The position numbers and the translations under genes were made by a program. Shown in pieces: positions 33,782 through 44,678 of a DNA stretch of 64,000 nt. Every line of letters starts with the position of its first letter. The stretch's first letter is position 1. Source of the stretch: Malania oleifera (lineage: Eukaryota; Streptophyta; Magnoliopsida; Santalales; Ximeniaceae); contig NC_080422.1 in the NCBI RefSeq assembly GCF_029873635.1, positions 6,355,764-6,419,763 on the forward strand. Reading direction: 5' to 3'. Under the pieces are notes generated by a model. The model made no database searches. It had not been told where the DNA came from and saw nothing but the letters and a program-made list of their open reading frames with translations.

Positions 33782-35951
33782 TGTGATGACCTGCTTAATT
33801 TTCATATTTTTTTTTTTTGCAATACAATAAAACCCAGCAAATCATAATCCACTTGGACCTATGGGTTCCAGGGATATAACAAAAGTACAGTACAAAAGCC
33901 TAAGCAGTAGGAAAACATAAATCATATACATAAATACAAAATCATCCATCACAATACCAGAGTTACTACAACCACTGTATTTATATACACACAGCTCACA
34001 TTCCAAAAGATATCTTAAGGCCATCCCACAAAATACATCCGACCTTATCAAAACACTTACCCTTCTAGAAGGGCAGATCGATAGTACTAGATCAATGGGG
34101 CTTTATCCGCTCTCCTAGCAGGGGATCCTGAAATGTTTATAAAATTTTGGGGTGAGACACCTCTCAGTAAGGGAAATAAACTAACACTAGTATGTGGCAA
34201 CATGAGCATTTATGTGATATACATATAATCATAAAACATAACCAGTAAAACTATATATACATCATTTTTGGGAAAACATGTATAATCAACATGGCAGAAT
34301 ATAATGGTTTCCATAGCATAATTCATCTCATATAAATAATAATACGAAAACAATCTTGGTAGGTTAACTGGATATTGTCATGTATTACCCCCACATGACT
34401 GGGTTGTGTGGCCCGAAGGCGGGACCTGATAATGGTTGGCCGACCACTGCCAAGTCAAAAGTACAATCTGTAAGTCTGATGGGTTTGCTAGACTTGGTCC
34501 GTACACCAGGGGCGCTCACACACTTCTTAAAAATCACATCGACCATCCAATCTCACACCACTCTGTACAGCAGCTTTAACACAAATATCATGATCATGAT
34601 GACCATGGACGTATAGCAATGGTACCGTGCAAGTGCTAGCCTAGAGCAAGCCAACCAGGTTCTGATATCATATAACATATACTGAAACTGTGATGCATGG
34701 ATATTTTATATCATTAATTATCAAATCAATCATATCATTTTGCATATATACATATATCATGAAAATCATCGGCTTATACGCTGGTCTTTTACATTTTACC
34801 ATAGCTCGGCCCTTACGCTGGCACATCATATCCAAAACTCAGCCCGTACGCTGGCAAATCACATCCATAGTTTGGCCCGTACGCCAGAAAATCATAATCA
34901 TGGCACGGCCTGTACGCCGGCAAATCATATCCGTAGCTCAGCCTGTATGCTGGCAAATTATACACATAGCTCGGCTCATACATCGGCAAATATATCAAAA
35001 CCTCGGCCCATACGCCGGTTTTCGTTTATAAAAATCTGTATCATTAACACATTTCCAGAAAACAGTTTTTCATTGTAATTCCTACTCATGCCACACAAAA
35101 TAGGTTTTTCATATATCTAACATACCATCATTTTTAGAAGTATTTCCCAAATATAAATCATATATAAATATATTTATTTCTTTGAAATAAAATGCTATAA
35201 TATTATACATACTTTTCATAAAATGCGAGCTTAGTTTATCCCCTTACCTGTGTCCTGAAAAGCCCCTAAATCAAACATTTCTGCACCCGTAGGGTTTCCT
35301 GTTCAACACCTTGAAAACGGCAATTCCCAGAACTAAAGTTCAGTATTTCTAATCATATTACACTTTCTACAACTGTCAAATAGGCAAATACTGAGTAGAA
35401 AACCTTATTCTGGATTTGGGATGGTTTCCAACTTAGCCCCACCGACGATCCGCTCCGACAGACTTGTAGAGAACTTTCCCAGGAGTGTCGTGGTGGCTTC
35501 AAATTGTCGAATCGACAAAAAGTCGGCCTGAGATCTTAGAGAGAAGGGTGGGGTCCCAAGGATAAGAGAGAGAGAGAGAGAGGTTCTGCGCAGAAAATGA
35601 ACTAAAAAATCACGCTTAGCCCTATTTATACAGCAGGATTCGTCGACGAGCCACGTCACCTTGTCGACGAGTCCTGTAGAAACTTTATCAACGAACCTCA
35701 ACCCTCGTCGATGAATTTCATGCTTCCAAAAATCCTCTCTTGGTATTTTATCATTGACGAGACTAAATTTCATCAACGAGATCCTGAAGAACCCTCGTCA
35801 ACGAAACCCCTGTGTTCGTCGACGAGGCCTGAAAAATTTCTTGGGATTATCCCATCCAAAATGTAACGTCGTTGACTGCCTCCTTTTGTTCTTGTTTCCA
35901 TTTCCCCTTTATTTTTATTATTTAAATACCATTATTTTTCCGGTCATTACA
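33782..35951 (-). mobile_element. Solo LTR (2170 bp), Gypsy, inserted in Copia C
   Basis: Perfect target copies CATGG (33777-33781 and 35952-35956), starting TGTGATGACC and ending GGTCATTACA. On the minus strand it has a GTCGAC array (about 35640-35830), the TATA box TATAAATAGG (about 35622-35631) and a CT tract. It shares the GGGTGAGACACCTCTCAGTA and TTGTGTGGCCCG boxes with the other Gypsy LTRs. It has no coding interior. A tandem minisatellite lies at 34765-35030. Confidence 0.9.
34765..35030 (-). repeat. Minisatellite (about 33-bp unit, about 8 copies)
   Basis: Tandem units built around CTCGGCCCGTACGCTGGCAA followed by a short A/T-rich tail. Successive copies differ mainly at CpG positions. 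The repeat lies inside the transcribed part of the solo LTR. The repeating peptide it would encode is a by-product. Confidence 0.9.
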
Positions 35952-35956
35952 CATGG

Positions 35957-36637
35957 TCTCTAGCTTCTTGTCTTTCCTATACAGTGCCTTAATAAGTCCC
36001 TGTTGGACCAACACATCCTTCACAGTGCTCTGCCACAAACTGAAATTATTTTATCCATTAAAGGGCTCCACCTTAAACTTGGCCGTTGAAGTAATCGCCA
36101 TTTAAAGTTTTTTTTCTCTTTCTTATGACGTTAGAGCTTCATGGGGAGGATCTGCGCCTCGACTTGACCCGTTCCGCTCGACTCGGATCCCCGCTCCACT
36201 GCACGTGTGACCCGCACGTGTTCTAGCAAACCCGGATGTTGACATGCGCCTTGACCTGGCGGGTTCCGCTTGCATCCGACCCGCAACCCAACCTCTTGAC
36301 CCGCATGTCAACCCGTTACGTTCCGTACCCAACCCGATTCTAAATCCGGGTCTGTCACCCAATTTTGGCATTATTCATCATGTTCTTTATTTGCGAAATT
36401 TTTTTTTTCTTTCTGATTTTTTTTTTCACACCTTCAATTGAAAAATGATCCTACTCCAATTGAAAAAATTATGGAATAATTTTTCGGCACTTGATCTGAA
36501 TTTGCGTACCTTAATTCGATATGAACGAATCGCTCTGATCTTGAGCACTTCCGCGGAAAAACTATCCAAAAAATTTCTTTTGGTCTGATATGATCTATCA
36601 GATCTGCACCCAATCGAAACGATTCTCTAATACCACT
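35957..36637 (-). mobile_element. Copia C: gag start, leader and primer site
   Basis: On the minus strand the primer site (TGGTATTAGAGAATCG, close to 36637) is followed by a GC-rich leader (about 36130-36360). The gag start comes next, with Met at 36101 preceding AITSTAKFKVEPF, a typical Tork-type gag opening. The solo LTR then interrupts it. The segment is degraded. Confidence 0.75.
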
Positions 36638-37051
36638 TGTTAACGCGCAGCAATTTTAATCTCCCGATCAACAAAATAAATAGAACAAAGAACATTCATA
36701 GAAAAAATGTAGACGATAGATTTTACGTGGTTTAGCAAGATTGCCTACCTCCACGGAGTATGCACCTGGAGAAAAATCCACTATGAAACGATGAAAATAC
36801 AAGATTTGATCAAACTCTCCTCGATCTTAGATCCCTTGTACACCCGTTCACCATTTCCAACCAGTGAAGAAAAAATCTTCGTAGAGAGAATGCCCCCTCT
36901 AACTCTCCTTGCACAAAATGACAAGCAATACACTCTTTTTCCCATGGCTTTCAAACATATATATGACACCACACAACCGTTGGATTTAGAGAAGATCCAA
37001 CGGTTGAAATAAAAGCCACAATAAATAAATAAATAAAATATTTTTTAAACA
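36638..37051 (-). repeat. 5' LTR of Copia C (right copy)
   Basis: A 414-bp LTR starting TGTTAACGCG and ending TTTAAACA. It holds a TATA-like box (36956-36965) and, just upstream in the minus orientation, a perfect 12-bp inverted repeat. Confidence 0.9.
36974..37006 (-). promoter_or_regulatory. Inverted pair of MSA-like MYB sites upstream of TATA
   Basis: CAACCGTTGGAT (36974-36985) and its exact reverse complement ATCCAACGGTTG (36995-37006) are separated by nine bases. Each arm contains TCCAACGGTT, which fits the plant mitosis-specific activator consensus YCYAACGGYYA except at the last base. The pair lies about 9 bp from the TATA-like CATATATATG. Confidence 0.55.
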
Positions 37052-38200
37052 GTTTGCAAGTTAGAAAAGAGTCTATATGGCCTCAAGCAAGTGCCGATAC
37101 AGTGGTATAAAAAGTTTGACTCTTTCATCGTGGGTCATGGTTACAAGAGAACTGTAGCGGATCAATGCGTCTACATTCAAAAATTCCCTGATGGTAATTT
37201 CCTCATATTGACGCTTTATGTTGATGACATGTTGATTGTTGGACAGGATGTAGGTATCATTACAAAACTAAAGCAAGAACTGTCCAAGTTCTTTGACATG
37301 AAGGACCTAGGCTTAGCTCAGTAGATATTGAGCATGAAAGTTGTTTGTGACAGGAAAGCCAAGAAATTGTGGTTGTCACAGGAAAATTATGTTGAATGGG
37401 TGCTTGAAAAGTTCAACATGAAGAATGCAAAGCTAGTCACTACTCCATTGGAAAATCACTTCAATTTGAGTAAAAGATCGTGTCCTTCTTCGAGGAAATA
37501 ATTGGAAGAAATGGAAGCAATCACATACTCGTCAGCAGTTGCTAGTTTGATGTATGCAATGGTTTGTACAAGGCCGGATATTGCCCACACGGTAGGTGTT
37601 GTGAGCAAGTTTCTTTCAAATCCAAGCAAAGACCATTAGGAAGTAGTTAAGTGGATTTTTAGGTATTTGAAGTATACATCAAAGATATGCTTGTGTTTTA
37701 GGGGAGCTGAACTAGTCTTGGAAGTATATACTGATTTTGAGATGGTAGGTGATCTTGATAGTAGGAAATCTAACTCAGGATTTCTTTTCACTTTTGCAGG
37801 GGGAGTAGTCTCATGGTAATCCAAGTTGCATAAGTGTGTTGCTTTATCTACAACAAAGGTAAAGTACATTACTGTAACGGAAGCTGGTAAAAAAATGTTG
37901 TGGTTGAAGCGGTTTATCCAAGAACTAGGTGTCACACAGAAAGAGTACAAAGTACATTGTGATAGTCAGAGTGCGTTGGACTTGAGCAAGAATTCAATGT
38001 ATCATTCCTGAATGAAGCATATCGACATTCGCTATCATTGGATATGCGAAGTGATGGAACAACAGCTGTTAAAGCTAGTGAAGATTTACACAGACAAAAA
38101 CCATGCAGACATATTAACAAAAGTAGTGACTCGTGAGAAGTTTGAGCTATGTAGAGACACAATCAAGATGGATACCGATTGAAGAATGATTGCATACATT
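37052..38200 (+). mobile_element. Copia B: reverse transcriptase end and RNase H
   Basis: Copia B resumes after element C with the conserved LEKSLYGLKQ-type stretch, the RT catalytic motif in LTLYVDDMLIVG (about 37210-37245) and RNase H (about 37800-38120). The 3' LTR follows at 38230. The segment is degraded. Confidence 0.88.
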
Positions 38201-38229
38201 CTCCTTTGATGGGTATGGAAAGGGAGAAT

Positions 38230-38650
38230 TGATAGGTCCATGCCCTAACTAAAGCAGGAATCAAGGTGGGAATTATTCAGGTGGTAGTTGAATTTCCATT
38301 ACTCACCTGCGGATGGTTCTCCACAAAATCAGGAGAAAGATTCAAATGTGGTAGTGACAATTTTTCTTGAGTGTTTAATCCTCTTCTTTGTATAAATAGG
38401 TGTGTGTTATGAATGTGAAGATTATAAGAAAATAATAGAGTTGGGGGTAGTAAGGCAGAGAAAGCTATGAGAGTTGAGAGAGTTTTGAGTGAGAATTTTA
38501 TCTCCTCCTCTTCCTCCTCCTTCGTATTTTTCAAAAAATACATACTTAACTATCTCTCCCATGGATGTAGGTTGATATTAGCCGAACCATGTATATCTCG
38601 GTGCCCTTTTGTGTGTATTTTTATCTATGTTTTGTTCAGGTTTCCCAACA
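38230..38650 (+). repeat. 3' LTR of Copia B
   Basis: A 421-bp partner of 7373-7786, preceded by the polypurine AAAGGGAGAAT. It keeps the TATA box TGTATAAATAGG (about 38390). It ends CCCAACA at 38650. Confidence 0.9.
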
Positions 38651-39690
38651 GAGATAGCAATGAGAAGCAACAAGTTTCCAAAGAGAAATATTCAGAAACA
38701 GAGGAGTAAAAAGGTTAGCATCCATTTCTTTTAATTTTGTTTGCTTTATGTTGGGAATTAAATTGTTCACAATTAAATTGAGAATGAGTTCAAACAAAAT
38801 TCAATGGAATTAGTAATTTCCAAAGATTAAAGATTCAAATTGAATGCCTAAAGTTTGAATAAAAATATTACGAAGATCCCTAACACTAGACCTAGATATT
38901 AAATTTGGATCCAAGAAGATAGACAAAAAAAAAAAAAAAACCTAAATACCCATATATATATATTCGAAAACCCCATATCCAATATGTATTTTCTCCAGAT
39001 GGCTGGATTGCTGCCACGTCAACGAGTCATGTCAAGTGCTCTACACCTATTAGTTTTCATCATGTGGCGTGATGTAACCTCACTATGTGCCACCACCAAT
39101 TTAAAAAATAAAAATAAAAATAAAAAAATAAAAAATGTCTCCTACTACCACGTATTGCCTCCAATTTTTTTTAAAAAAATAATATATATAAAAAATTTAA
39201 AAATATTTCCTGCTGCCATGTGTCGCCACTAATGGTTGGCACATGATAGCCGCGTTTCTACTCTTCCCCCGAACTAGGTCAACTCGATTTGATCTGGGTC
39301 AACTTAGGTTGACCTTTTGACTCAATTTAAATTAGTTGAACATGTTTGACCATCCTGAATCGTCCTATTTTATTTTTGAATTTTTTAGATTAATATTTTT
39401 AATTTAAAAAAATTAGGAAAATAGTGAAGAAAGTAAAAAAAAAAAAAAAATCAAGAAAAATCATTACAAAATTTTTTTAAAAAATTATATGAGTAATTTT
39501 TGACTTAGATAACAAAAAAATGGAAAAAATTACCCAAAATAAATAAAACGAAGACAAAATATTTTAAAAATCCTAGAAAATTATAGGAAAATGTTAAAAA
39601 ATTCAGAAAAATTCTTGAAAAATATTGAAAAGTTTTGGGATTGTTTTATAGACTTTTTGTTTGATTTTTATGAATTTGTTAAATTGTTTC

Positions 39691-39745
<55 letters not shown>

Positions 39746-40300
39746 CTGTGTGTGTGCGTCCTAATAATTAAACAAAGGGTATTGAGGTATTAGAGACCTC
39801 ACCTATAGTAGTTTTAAAGACAATTAATCTAATAAGATCCCCTTCTTTGAAGATATTATTAAACATTCTTAAATCACACTTTATTTCACATTTTCTTTTA
39901 AAATCTTAATATTTATTTACTTTTTAAGGAGTTAATTAAGACCATTAAATTTAATTTAGAAATTATTAATAGTTAATTAGGTACTGTTCGTAAAAAGGGT
40001 GTTTAGGGGGTGTTAGTACCACCTCCTCATGTAATTGAATTCCTGATCCCAATTCTGGTAAATGCAGACTGAGACTATTAGTTCTTTGGCCTAAGATTAA
40101 TCTAGAGACCATTCAACAAGTAATAATTTAGTGAACTAACCGCACTTCGGAAGATAACAGGTTAGTATTGACTTCCTCGAACCTTCAATATTATCAGCCC
40201 TCGTCCATTCAGATGCTTTTTCGAAATGTTGTGACACTAAATACTTAGTGAAGGTTCATCTAAATAAAAAAATCTAGGTCAAAGAAAACAAACATTAGTT
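38651..40300. other. AT-rich spacer with a possible Copia-leader relic
   Basis: No gene is seen. 38990-39340 has scattered CTGCCACGTCA, CTACCACGTATT and GGTCAACT words that recall the leader of Copia B (8020-8300), so it may be a decayed leader copy; this is weak. Poly-A runs lie at about 38927-38942 and 39437-39450, and a (TA)n tract at 39696-39740. Confidence 0.4.
39696..39740 (+). repeat. (TA)n microsatellite
   Basis: About 45 bases of alternating TA in AT-rich spacer, followed by a short GTGTGTGTGCG stretch. Confidence 0.9.
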
Positions 40301-41842
40301 ACAAGATAATTAAAAGGAAATGATATACAAATTATATGTGAGGTCATGAAAACATAAATTAAAGTATTGTATTTTGCATGCGCAAAATAAACAAAAAAGT
40401 TAATAATTTATTTATATAGTCAAAACTAAGTCATTAAAAAATTCGTATCTAGAAAAGATATGCATTTCTAATGGTGTAAGATGTAGTTGCTCAAGTCGAA
40501 CATGCTTATTCTACTTAATTAAAGACTTAGAACAAGTTAAAAAGAACCAACCTAATCACAAAATAATATAAAAGATGTTTTATCCCAATTCATCTATTTT
40601 CAAAACTTGGGAAAAACGTTTTTGTTTTATTATTTTTATATGGAAGGGTAAGCTTTGGAAAAAAAAAATGTTTATACAAAAAAGATTTAGAAGCCTTCTG
40701 GGGAAGTGAGACAAACGTACCTTTAGCCCTCTTTGTTTGCCCTTGTTCACACACCATAATTTATTCAATTTTTTTAACTTGACTTACCATATGATCAAGG
40801 GGTTGTTCGATATTACTGTAAAAAAATAATAAAATAAAATTTAGGAAAAAAATTAAAAATTAAAATAGAAATTTATAAACTAAAAATACTAATATGTGTT
40901 GGTTAATATTTTTAAAACTAAAATGAATAATAACTTTATTCAAAAAATGTCGTTTTGTCCTTGAAGCAAATAACAATTAAAAAAATATAATTAAAATAAT
41001 AAAATTGAAAAATAATGTAAATTAAAATTTTCATAATAACAAAAACTATTGTAATTATATTACTTAATTATTGTATTTCATAATTCACTTTATAAGAACA
41101 ATCATATTGTATATAACAATTGAAAAGTAGTAAAAATATTTTTAATAGCTTTTATTATTATTATTATTTTAAAAAAATTCATGTATATTTTCGTTTTGCT
41201 TATATTTTAAATTCATTTGATCATTTTATTTTAATTTTACTTCAAAATTATGTATAAAATGAATGATTTTATCAACAAAAGTTAAAATTCTGGACATCAA
41301 AGTATTTTGACAATAGATTGTTAAAACAATTACAAAATATAACATATAATTCTTAATTTTTTTTAAAAAAAAAATAACTGAAAATCGATAACAAAAAGAA
41401 AAATGACAATGTAAACAAGCACATTTTATAATGTCTTTTTTCACTATTAGAATTTGTATTTATGTAACATTACTTAACTTCAATATTAGACCAACATAAA
41501 ATTTTCTAGTCATCTATGTTAGTTGATAATTTTACTCGAAAAGTATTTTAGAAATAACAAGAAAATTAAAAATATAGATTAAAAAGTACTTCAATTTACT
41601 AACTATCTATTCATAAGAAGACCGTGCTCGTAACTTTAAATTTAAGTTGAAGCATCAATTTTAAAATTTGAGGTCCCAACTCTGACTTTTAAAATTCAAA
41701 CATGTGGTCATGTTTTTTCAAGAGAAAATAGAGCTCGGGTAATTTTGTAAATATTTATATATATACTAATTATTTATTATATTTTACTTTCAAATTATAG
41801 ACGGGGCATTTTAGATCCCTACACTCTTTTAACTTATTATTA
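40301..41842. other. Downstream flank of UGT copy 2
   Basis: AT-rich DNA with no supported gene. A segment at about 40585-40730 (AGATTTAGAAGCCTTC and neighbours) matches 61345-61490 to the right of UGT copy 2. The last bases before the stop codon (TTTTTCCATATTTGTGCCAC) match the same position beside UGT copy 1. Confidence 0.55.
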
Positions 41843-43273
41843 TTATTTTTGATTTTTCCATATTTGTGCCACCTCATCAAGTGCCTTTGTGGAGGACCCG
41901 TCCCTGCTCAGAGCCAATTGGGCAGCGTCCCTAAACTCCCCCATCTTCTTCCTCAGCACCCGCCCTTCGTCTCCTTCAATTATTCCCCTCACGCACTTCG
42001 CGATATCTCCCCGCTGCACCACCCCTTGCTCGTCGGCTTCCACCATCGCCGCCGCCCCCAACCCCCGCAGCATGGCGGCGTTCATCCTCTGCTCCGCGTA
42101 GAGCGGCCACGCCGCCATCGGCACCCCGTGCACTATGCTCTCCAGGGTCGAGTTCCACCCGCAATGGCTCAAGAACCCACCTGTGGACTCATGGGCCAGG
42201 ACTTGAACCTGCGGAGCCCACGACGGCACAACGAAGCCCAATTTCTGAGTCCGGCCCAAGAACCCCTCCGGCAAGAAACTCAACGGGTCCTCCTTGTTTT
42301 GGGCCCCAAAGAAGGTGCCGTTCGCAGCCCTCTCGTTTGGGCTTCTCACAACCCAAAGGAACCTCTGCCCGCTCATCTCCAAGCCCAGTGCCAACTCGTG
42401 GATTTGCTTCAAGGACAGGGTCCCACCGCTTCCAAATGACGCGAACAACACCGAGCCACGTGGCTGCTCATCTAGCCACCGCAGACAACCGAACTCGTCT
42501 TCAAGACTCAGTTTAGTTGTCGAACCGGATTGTGTGAGCGGTCCAATAGGGTAAACTGGCGGTCGGTCTTGCTGTCCCTCGGCGTTTAAAGCCTTAAAAG
42601 TGCCTGGTTCTAGGTCAAAGAAGCTGTTGACCACTATTCCATCTGCGAGAGCGTACCTTTTGGCGTGGTGAAGAACCCACTTGTAGGCCTCGTCCTTTCT
42701 GTCTTGAACCGGGTCAATTAGGTCTCTACCATGAATTGGTATACACCCGGATAATTGAATCGGGTCGGGAAGGTCCCTGAACTCGCAGGAGCATATGACA
42801 TCGAGCTCCGGCATGTGGAAGAACGATGACAGAACCATGGCAGTTGTGGGGAAGAAAATGTAGGAAGGAATGCCAATTTCCTTAGCTACGTCGAAGGGAT
42901 CTGTGCCGAAGAGGTCCGTGACGAGGCCCACGAGTCGGGTCGACCTGCGTAGTGATTGGATTGATTTGCGTATGTCGGAAAGGGACCGTGTTAAGCTGAG
43001 TGAGATTCGAGTTTCGATTCTAACGTCAGAAGGGAGGTCGTCGAAGCTGACGGGCGGAAGGAAAATGGAGGTAATGGTTTTGGGTAAGGATCGGAGAAGC
43101 AATTGTTGGGCCGTCATGGGCGAGCCGTCATTGAGGACGATGAGTGTGATGGTAAACCGATGACGGAGAACGAGTTGCTTGGCGAACTCGGTGAGTGGGA
43201 TAATGTGACCCATCCCAGGCGTGGGTATCATGGCCAAGTGAGGGGTCGGGTCATTCGGGTGGGTGTGTTCCAT
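41843..43273 (-). CDS. UDP-glycosyltransferase, UGT72-like (copy 2)
   Basis: Intronless 476-residue family 1 glycosyltransferase and a complete paralogue of copy 1. The PSPG sugar-donor box spans residues 352-395 (W352, H370, W373-N374-S375, E378, E394-Q395). The catalytic His is H23 (PGMGH) and its Asp partner D120 (LVTD). The most variable regions between the two copies are residues 100-150 and 228-265, in the acceptor half, while the PSPG box differs at only three positions. That is the usual pattern when acceptor preference drifts and donor use is kept. The start codon is the first Met and aligns with copy 1. The protein is presumably cytosolic and makes phenolic O-glucosides. Orientation and flanks show tandem duplication with copy 1, now about 37 kb apart. 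I see no truncation or damaged motif. Confidence 0.95.
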   Translation of the reverse strand: MEHTHPNDPTPHLAMIPTPGMGHIIPLTEFAKQLVLRHRFTITLIVLNDGSPMTAQQLLLRSLPKTITSIFLPPVSFDDLPSDVRIETRISLSLTRSLSDIRKSIQSLRRSTRLVGLVTDLFGTDPFDVAKEIGIPSYIFFPTTAMVLSSFFHMPELDVICSCEFRDLPDPIQLSGCIPIHGRDLIDPVQDRKDEAYKWVLHHAKRYALADGIVVNSFFDLEPGTFKALNAEGQQDRPPVYPIGPLTQSGSTTKLSLEDEFGCLRWLDEQPRGSVLFASFGSGGTLSLKQIHELALGLEMSGQRFLWVVRSPNERAANGTFFGAQNKEDPLSFLPEGFLGRTQKLGFVVPSWAPQVQVLAHESTGGFLSHCGWNSTLESIVHGVPMAAWPLYAEQRMNAAMLRGLGAAAMVEADEQGVVQRGDIAKCVRGIIEGDEGRVLRKKMGEFRDAAQLALSRDGSSTKALDEVAQIWKNQK

Positions 43274-43299
43274 GATGGGTTGAGTTGCAAGGGGTAGGA

Positions 43300-43320
43300 G
43301 TTTGTGATGGGGTTTTAAAT
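43300..43320 (-). promoter_or_regulatory. Possible TATA region of UGT copy 2
   Basis: On the minus strand CCCTATTTAAAACCCC lies about 40 bp upstream of the start codon, next to a (TA)n run (43328-43344). Either could serve as TATA. Copy 1 has only the weaker CTACTTAAACTC at the equivalent place. Confidence 0.4.
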
Positions 43321-43359
43321 AGGGAGTGATATATATATATATATAAAAGGTACTTTAGG

Positions 43360-43390
43360 TTTTTCACACTTCACATTGTATTTGTGGTAG
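43360..43390 (-). promoter_or_regulatory. Conserved promoter block of UGT copy 2
   Basis: Partner of 4720-4750 with one mismatch in 31 bases. It lies on the far side of the TATA candidates from the gene, so it would act as a proximal upstream element. Confidence 0.55.
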
Positions 43391-43764
43391 TTGGATGTCT
43401 AAAGAAGAAAATGTTCTATTTAAAAAATAATTGGGGAAAGGAATATTATAGAAAAACCAAAAAATTGTATGATTTTTTTTTTTCGAACATAGTATTTTGA
43501 CTAACTTAATAGTTGCATGTGTGTTTGGTTGGTAAACAACCAGATCCTATTTTTGGGATTTTGAAATAAAATAATGGATATAATTTAATGCAAGGAAGGA
43601 ATATTATTTTTTCTTTTTTAAAAAAGAGAAGCATTCATTAACAAAAATTGAAACTTGCAATGTTCACAATCATGGCCAGACATTATTTGTACTTGGGAAG
43701 ATGAAATATAAATCAAGAAAATATAAATTGAAGTATTAATTTTTACTTATACAAAAAGTATTTT

Positions 43765-43807
<43 letters not shown>

Positions 43808-44420
43808 TTAATTTGACGTTTACAGTGTTTTGTTACTCTGATTATGGGTTTATAGAGAAACGAGAGAGAATTATGTTTGCCTTAGTTTTCTTTATGCCGT
43901 TTTGTTTGGCTTTTATTTTTTCAGTATTCTTGAAATCCAATAAAGTTCTAAGTTGAAGCATGCTTGACATTAAAAATGATTTTCGGGACTAACCAACTTT
44001 TCATTTTTCAAATATCAACTAGTTTTCTTAATTGATTTTAAAATTGTAAATACATGATTTTTTTTTCAAAATATGATTATAAACTGTGTTTGAAGGATTT
44101 TCAATTCAAATTACTTACCAACTTAAACTTTAAGTTGAATAGTTTATAGCATAAATATCCATGTTTTGAATTATTACAGGATTTGACCAAAAAAAAAAAA
44201 GAAAGTATCATGATTAGCCAAAAGGGCAAAAAATTTGAATTTTTGAAAAAACACAAAAGTCAATATCATTATATATATATATATATATATAGATTAATAA
44301 GGCTTAATTTATCCCCATCTCTATGGCCCAATTTCTAATTATGCCCATCAAAGAAATTATTGTAGAGAGGGCAAGTGGCAACATTATGTATGATCTAGTT
44401 ATAAATTTTAGTTCTCAAAC
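43391..44420. other. Upstream flank of UGT copy 2, duplicated beside copy 1
   Basis: Ordered weak matches to 4751-5780. It also contains a (TA)n tract (43767-43804), a poly-A patch near 44185 and an (AT)n patch near 44272-44291. There is no reading frame of note. Confidence 0.55.
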
Positions 44421-44678
44421 CTTGGAAAAATGAATTTTTATATATAAATAATTGTATAAAATCTACTTACAGGTTTATGAAAAGAAATTTCTTTTGAGAC
44501 ATTTTATTATAAATGCTTCGTGACTTGAATTAAATATAATTTTTTATGCATGAAATTTTTTGAGTCAATTATTTTTAACATATATTTAGGTAGTGCTTGA
44601 CGATATCAATTTCAAACTTTAGATTTGGAAAAGAAAAAAAAAACCACTTAGTATAATTTTATGTTATATTTTGTTCAT
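44421..44678. other. AT-rich spacer, nothing recognised
   Basis: Short AT-rich stretch between the UGT flank and the TRIM-like repeats. No feature is supported. Confidence 0.5.

Larger units (their letters stand above)
20125..37051 (-). mobile_element. Copia element C (Tork/Tnt1-like), full length, nested in B
   Basis: Bounded by LTRs 20125-20535 and 36638-37051 and flanked by target copies GTCTG (20120-20124) and GTTTG (37052-37056), with one transition. On the minus strand the order is 5' LTR at the right, tRNA-Met-type primer site (about 36622-36637), GC-rich leader, gag, CCHC knuckle (about 33200-33235), protease (about 32830-33100), integrase (about 31730-32500), reverse transcriptase, RNase H (about 20612-20950), polypurine tract and 3' LTR at the left. 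Gypsy D and one solo LTR are inserted in it. Without them it is about 5.4 kb. The LTRs differ by roughly 10%, so it is nearly as old as B. It is broken, with several interruptions. Confidence 0.9.
7373..38650 (+). mobile_element. Copia element B, full length but heavily invaded
   Basis: A Copia LTR retrotransposon bounded by two related LTRs (7373-7786 and 38230-38650). Parts in order are the 5' LTR, a tRNA-Met-type primer site, a repeat-bearing leader, gag with zinc knuckle, protease, integrase, reverse transcriptase, RNase H, a polypurine tract (about 38220-38229) and the 3' LTR. Five elements sit directly inside it and two more sit inside the largest of those. Without them B is about 5.5 kb, typical of Copia. 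The LTRs differ at roughly 10% by hand alignment. At a commonly assumed plant rate near 1.3e-8 per site per year this gives about 4 million years, a loose estimate. The body is a fossil with multiple breaks besides the insertions. Flanking 5-mers GAGAG/GAGAT match at four of five bases. Confidence 0.9.

Noticed and set aside
34813-34998. Apparent repeat protein with a recurring YDLPAY motif
   Set aside because: It is a translation of the 33-bp LTR minisatellite.
36123-36371. GC-rich frame of 82 residues
   Set aside because: It is in the non-coding leader of Copia C between primer site and gag.
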